Source: Thereva unica (taxonomy: Eukaryota > Arthropoda > Insecta > Diptera > Therevidae). Taken from it: DNA of 64,000 bases. Position numbers and translations under genes: made by a program. Below are positions 59,222-64,000 of the stretch, piece by piece. Within the stretch, counting starts at the first letter, position 1, and every line of letters begins with the position of its first letter. Location: the NCBI GenBank assembly GCA_949987705.1, contig OX465283.1, positions 137,666,101 through 137,730,100 of the forward strand, written 5' to 3'. Below the pieces are notes generated by a model. That model had not been told where the DNA came from. It searched no databases and saw nothing but the letters and a program-made list of their open reading frames with translations.

Positions 59222-59883
59222 CGGGTCATCAAGTGATGTAGACCGCCTTAATACTTGGGGACAGAGTCTCCTCATCCATATTCATCATTATTGTCATACC
59301 AAACGTTCCTTAAATAGTCGTACCGCAGCAGTTCCCCAAACTTTATCTCCGAATCAGGTGGGCTACATTTCGATTCGAAGGCACTCCCCTGAGTTCCCCT
59401 ATCTTCATCAAGCGGTCACCTTAGACAAATTCATTTTTTCAAAAACTAAAATTCAAAAGGATCTAACCAGCTAAGAAAGTTCAGCATAGCCCTCCGGTGT
59501 AGTTGCTCAAGGCAAGAACGAATTTGCCCTTTTAACAGAGACTTCATGATGATGCCCGGCTAGCTCAATCATCAGAGCATGAGACTCTTTGGTTTCAGGA
59601 AGTGGGTCGAGCCACACGTTGTGTCATGGTTGTAATAAAGCCAAGAGGGATAAAATCAGCTAGACGAACGTTAATTTAAATTTCACTCATTTTGAGCCCA
59701 GTTTAGTAAGCAGGTATCATCTAGGCACGTTAACTCTACCCCCTAAGGATTCAACATTTCATTTCCGTAGCATTACAAGCCTCACACTTGGCACTGAAGA
59801 AAATAAAAAGGACATAACAAAGACTAGGCACCGTCTTGGTTTTCGCGTCCCTTCTCACCTGACGGCTTCGAAGTGGCGCGTGT
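59222..59883 (+). other. 3' untranslated region of the LTR element
   Basis: About 660 bp between pol and the 3' LTR. It contains the tRNA-Lys-like segment. Directly before the LTR the sequence is GAAGTGGCGCGTGT, with no polypurine tract; the nearest purine-rich run is GAAGAAAATAAAAAGGA at about 59797. Confidence 0.6.
59554..59625 (+). other. Degenerate tRNA-Lys(CUU)-like sequence
   Basis: GCCCGGCTAGCTCA, then AGAGCATGAGACTCTT, then GTGGGTCGAGCC and ACACGTTG follow the acceptor, D, anticodon and T arms of animal tRNA-Lys(CUU) in order at normal tRNA length. The anticodon CTT is in place, but the loop has an extra base and the acceptor ends pair poorly. Box A and B are each damaged. It is in the sense orientation, whereas the primer site is antisense to the same tRNA. 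Confidence 0.7.
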
Positions 59884-62713
59884 TGTAACGGTCGCCCTAT
59901 GTTATTTGTATTACAAAAACCAGAAATGGCGAAAACAATATACATCGGCATAAATCGCCACGCCAGGGTATTGTCTACTCCCTTTATATTTTCCCAGGAT
60001 ACCGCTCAATTTAACTGTAGAAATGCCAGTACGTGTACATATAACAAATACGCACAAAAAAAAAACAAAAAAAAAAAAAACAAAGAAAACTGTACGAACT
60101 GGCAAAGTCCATATGCATCCCGTTCCCATCTACTATATCCAGCATCATGAAAACCAATTCTCGACCATCTATGCCGTAACTTGAATAGCCACGCCAGAAG
60201 TACGCATTCTCACATTACTTTCCACACCCCATTCCATCGAAATCAAAGGAATCCAGTTGCTCACGTCCAAATCTAACCATCCCTTTCGCCACCATAAACA
60301 AAATCGAGAATGAAACAAAAGATAAAGCAAGACAAAACCCGACAGCCAAGAGATACCGGCGTTTGGTGCTGAATCCCGTTGGATTCCAGCCAGAGAGAAT
60401 AGCTTCTTGTTAAAAGATATGAGCAGGGGGAAAAGAGGCGGGAGAGAGAAGCGCTGAAAGAAAGACGCGGGGTGAGAGAAACTGGTGATCGAGGCGCATC
60501 GAGGAGTTCTTCAGCGACCAGCGGGCCAGATGGTTGAATTTTGGTTTAAATAGTGAAGTTTCGATTAGCAAATATCGAGTTTCTTTTTCTTTAAAGCCTA
60601 AGATGGCAATTAATTAATTTCGGTGTTCAACGCTCGCGAAAAATTGTGATGCTGTAATAAAATAGGAGATAGTGAAAATAAATGGAGGAGTGAGCCCAAC
60701 TTTTGAGGAGCGAGACACCTTTTTGTTCTTTTTGTGGAGACCTGCTATCGGTGGAGGACGACGCCATCTTCTTTTCCTTTTAATGAGGAAATTATTAAAT
60801 TAGGCCGTAGGCGGCCAAATAAATTAATTATATTTTTAGTTGCGTTCGAGGAAAGAATCGAGGAATAAATTCCGTAAGTTGGAGGCGCATCGGGGAGTTT
60901 CTTCTATAATTGGCGCATTTTGGTTTGTTCAACCTTATTGGGAAGCGTTGGCGGAAAGCACCACCACGATGCTTGCGGAGGCAGCAGTCAAGGAAAAAAA
61001 TTAAACTACAGAAAATGTCAAGGAGGTCCCGGCGGAGTTATGTTGTTAAAGGGCTCAAATAAGTCATCGGAGCACGCAGTAAGTTACCGTCCTTTTATTG
61101 AGTTTTTTTTTGTTGGAGTTCTCGGCAACCCTAATGCCGCGTAGCAGTAAATCTGCTAAAATAATTTTCCCGGACAAGGCTAAATCCTTCAGACGGCCGA
61201 GTGATTAGTCAACCACCCAGTGGGCAGAGGATGAAGATGCCGCCGCGATGCAACTTTTTTTTTCTTATCACTAAGTTTATTTTCTTCATATTTTTTTTGC
61301 CTTTCAATTTATAAAGCATGCAATTGTCAAATCCATATATTTAAATATTTAATAACGTTAAGGGTGTAAGTAGGGACGAGCAGGAAATACCTGCCTATTA
61401 TACTTGTAAGCTGCCGAGTTGGCACCTAGATTTTTCTTTTCTTTATCTTTTATTACTGATTTTTTTTGGTACAGATTAACGTATGCGAATTTAGATTGAC
61501 TTTAGGGTTATGTTGATAAACCCATACTTTGATATTTTCTTTAAATTTTTTTTATCTTGAAGTTGCTAAACCCAAAAGGGGTTTACAGAGTCCTGTGCGC
61601 GAAGTTTTATTTTTATTATTGATTCGAAGCTACAAGCTAGCTACTTTAAACGGTTTTAACTATTAAGGATTCTCTTAGATCATAAATAAGTAAGGTTATT
61701 GTGACTAGAGTCACGATAAGATAATAATTGTAATGGCGGTGACCATAAAGGGAATGATTGACGAATTTCTTTATTTAGTAGCTAGGATGATTTTGAACAA
61801 TTGAGTACTCGACTAAAGGGATCCCTTCAGCGAATTTTGCGTTATTTTCAGGTAGAACTCGATTAATATGTTCATGTTGCGTAGGCATTACTCAACCATT
61901 CCCCTTTACAAGATCAAGTAAAAGCCACTTAGTAACTAGGAATATTGTTGAATTTGATTAATTACGGTTAAGCTATTATAGGTATCTTCTTCGGATCACG
62001 ATGTATGTAAAGATTGTATTGTTTTGTTAGGATAAAGCCATAGATATTCTGTAGATATCTTAGAGATTTAGGCTTGAACTGTAAGAATAGGAATTATGAA
62101 CTGAATTGTTTTTATAATCATTGAAACTGTTTAATTGTCAATAAAAATTGTTAGATTTTGAAGAATTCGGGCTCACGTTTATTTGTAATTATTTAGTAGG
62201 AAATTTAATTGGAACAGGTCGCCGAAGATGATGAGCGCTTAAGCTCCCAGTAAGTATGGTATCCCCGATAGCAAGGATGTCCTTCAAAGAGGTAAGTGGA
62301 TCATCCCGTCGTTAATTTTAATGGACAAGATGTAGCCTTGAGCCTCGGCTTGGTGGTCAGTGGTCAGGTCCTTGCCCCCCTCTCGCTAGCCTAGCTTACG
62401 TCCCACGCTGCCACCACTATATCGCCTTGTTTTTTTTGTAGCTTTGGCACGCGATAAAATATAGAAGTAACTGTCGACTTTCGCTGTCTTCTACACCACG
62501 AACCCCCCCCAACGACGAGCTAGTTCAGTGCAACGCTAGGCGTGCCACGTCGGTGTAGCAGATATGCCTTTTCTTGCGATAGCCATCGGTGGTGTGCAGC
62601 ACTAGCCCCTCCATTCCTTTCGAACCCCTTCTCATAAAATTTTTTGTACTTCTGTCACATGTGAGCTTCGGTCTCTTCGTGCTAAGGCACCAATACCTCA
62701 GACAGTTATTACA
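59884..62713 (+). repeat. 3' LTR, 2830 bp, empty site for the MITE
   Basis: Begins TGTAACGG and ends GTTATTACA, followed by AATA. Spot comparison with the 5' LTR across start, middle and end shows no substitution. Carries a single TAA at the MITE insertion point (about 60599). Likely poly-A signal AATAAA at 62140. Confidence 0.9.
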
Positions 62714-62717
62714 AATA

Positions 62718-64000
62718 TCAGGAACATGGCTTCATTCATCAACATAATATCATTCAAGTTTGATACAGTCATTCCCACGCTTCTCTAACATATCCATATG
62801 CCTTTCTTATACAACGATATGTCCAACCCTGCAGTTTCGGCGTTGCCTTTTCAAGCAATATTTCTGGTAACTTAATATTACTCGTTGCCCTTTCATATCA
62901 CAAAGAACAAGGTTTATTATCAGAGGCGTTAAAATTCGGTCATCAGAAGCGTCATATAAAGGAATTACAAATTACCTTTTTCTAAAAGTTCCATACCTTT
63001 ACTCTAAAAGATTTAAATTCCAAAGTTTATATCCAAATTTTCCTTATTTTATTTAACTTCAACGTTTCACTTCAGTAACTTCGATCTTCATAATTAGTGC
63101 ATACAAGTTGCGCAAAATACGTCTTACCACATCTTATATAAAGAACCGCCCGTAAGCAAGGGCAAAAGTACCCTCGATTAATATTGTTCCAGCTAAAGGT
63201 ATCATAAACATCTTCATCACTTTCATACAATGATTAACGAGCATTTTCCAATGTTGATGCAGATTAACAAATCTCCAAAAATATTTTCCACCAACTCCCA
63301 ATAGCAACAACAACAACAACATAACGGCTTCAATGTATACCAACTAAGTACCACCGACTCCTCAAGATCAAAACATCTTCAGTTGAATTGAAAACCAGTT
63401 TGAGTACGGTAGGTCAAGTTTAATGCGCGATACAATGATCAAAGTATAAACTCGACTCGAATACACTGACCTTACCCGGGACAAGGCTAAAGATTCGGAT
63501 GCAACGAAAACGATCTTAGCTTGTAGAAAGTACCGCTATGAGGCTTCTGGCTTTACATAGCGGCGAGCTGTAGCAGATGAGAAATACCTGCTGTGATGCT
63601 GTCTGAAGAGTGCGCTTGCTCCCCCTCGCATCGGGTAACGTAAGAAGCTTTTTATGTGTATCTAATCAGCGATGTGCGCACCTGAACCCAGCACCGTAAG
63701 ATCGGATCGAATTATTAAACTCAGGTGGGATAACGAGAGTTTTTCCGGTCAATTAAGAAACGCCGAAGCCGTTTCACTTCAAAAGATGTGAAGAAGAAGT
63801 GTCCAATGTTTACTTTGCAAATCTCTCGCGAGTAGTTAGGAGACGAATCCGAGATGGCGCGAGTGATAAATCGGTTTGGCGTGCGGCTTTAGCTTGATTA
63901 ATAACAGAAGTGGTGAGGGCCGATTTTACCTCACGTTTTGCTAAGATTTTTTTTTTATTAAATTTCGGTTTAATTTATTCAAGGAAAGTGAAATTTTAGC
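62718..64000. other. Right flank, no gene recognised
   Basis: AT-rich at first, then GC-richer from 63470. GGGACAAGGCTAAA at 63479 and GAAATACCTGC at 63581 echo GGACAAGGCTAAA and GAAATACCTGC of the LTR (61171 and 61384), in the same order, so a diverged solo LTR of a related family may lie here. A CAACAACAACAACAAC run is at 63305. Small open frames have no known motif. Confidence 0.35.

Larger units (their letters stand above)
49352..62713 (+). mobile_element. Complete Ty3/Gypsy-type LTR retrotransposon
   Basis: 13.36 kb element flanked by AATA on both sides (49348-49351 and 62714-62717), the 4-bp duplication usual for Gypsy integrases. LTRs start TGTAAC and end TTACA. Order: 5' LTR, primer site at 53029, long leader, gag at 54735, pol in the -1 frame to 59221 with protease, reverse transcriptase, RNase H and integrase, long 3' untranslated region, 3' LTR. 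No envelope gene. No stop or frameshift breaks gag or pol, and the LTRs agree except for a MITE and a 3-bp A-run difference, so it is recent and possibly still mobile. Long LTRs and a tRNA-Lys-type primer recall Osvaldo/Ulysses-like elements, which is an inference. Confidence 0.9.

Noticed and set aside
59554..59625. Functional tRNA-Lys gene
   Set aside because: The anticodon loop is enlarged, acceptor pairing is poor and the B box is damaged.
59222..59883. Envelope gene after pol
   Set aside because: No open frame, signal peptide or membrane segment in the 660-bp region, so the element is not errantivirus-like.

Overview
This is animal nuclear DNA, almost certainly from an insect and most likely a dipteran. 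The genes are AT-rich and split by short GT-AG introns. The retroelement families are ones typical of insects (RTE, R1/I-like, CR1/jockey-like, Helitron, Gypsy). The host genes are insect M1 aminopeptidases and a large Cad89D-like cadherin. Splice sites below were read by eye and checked for reading phase. No transcript or database search was available.

Layout: (1) 1-16.8 kb holds a tandem cluster of M1 aminopeptidase (APN-like) genes on the minus strand, broken up by transposon debris. The gene at 1171-2658 keeps an open frame but has lost its catalytic residues, so it looks like a pseudo-peptidase. The gene at 6800-12022 has an intact active site and six exons that join to exactly 715 codons. 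A third locus at 16079-16769 has only the first two exons. (2) 16.8-27.4 kb is mostly gene-free: LINE scraps, a tRNA-derived SINE, minisatellites, a near-perfect hairpin and MITEs. (3) 27401-46897 carries the last 13 exons of a cadherin on the minus strand. They join in one frame to 2180 residues, and the amino terminus is missing from the window. Its introns hold a nested set of LINE remnants and at least five TIR elements. (4) 49352-62713 is a complete Ty3/Gypsy-type LTR retrotransposon with unusually long, near-identical LTRs (2.83 kb), intact gag and pol joined by a -1 frameshift signal, a tRNA-Lys-type primer site, and a degenerate tRNA-Lys-like sequence in its 3' untranslated region. An 837-bp MITE sits in the 5' LTR, and the 3' LTR preserves the empty site. 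(5) The last 1.3 kb shows no gene.

The two host gene families encode secreted or membrane ectoproteins, and nothing in the sequence links them functionally. Nested insertions give a relative clock: old RTE/R1/CR1 copies are broken, MITEs with 3-bp TAA/TTA duplications (PIF/Harbinger type) land in many places, and the Gypsy element followed by its MITE are the youngest events.
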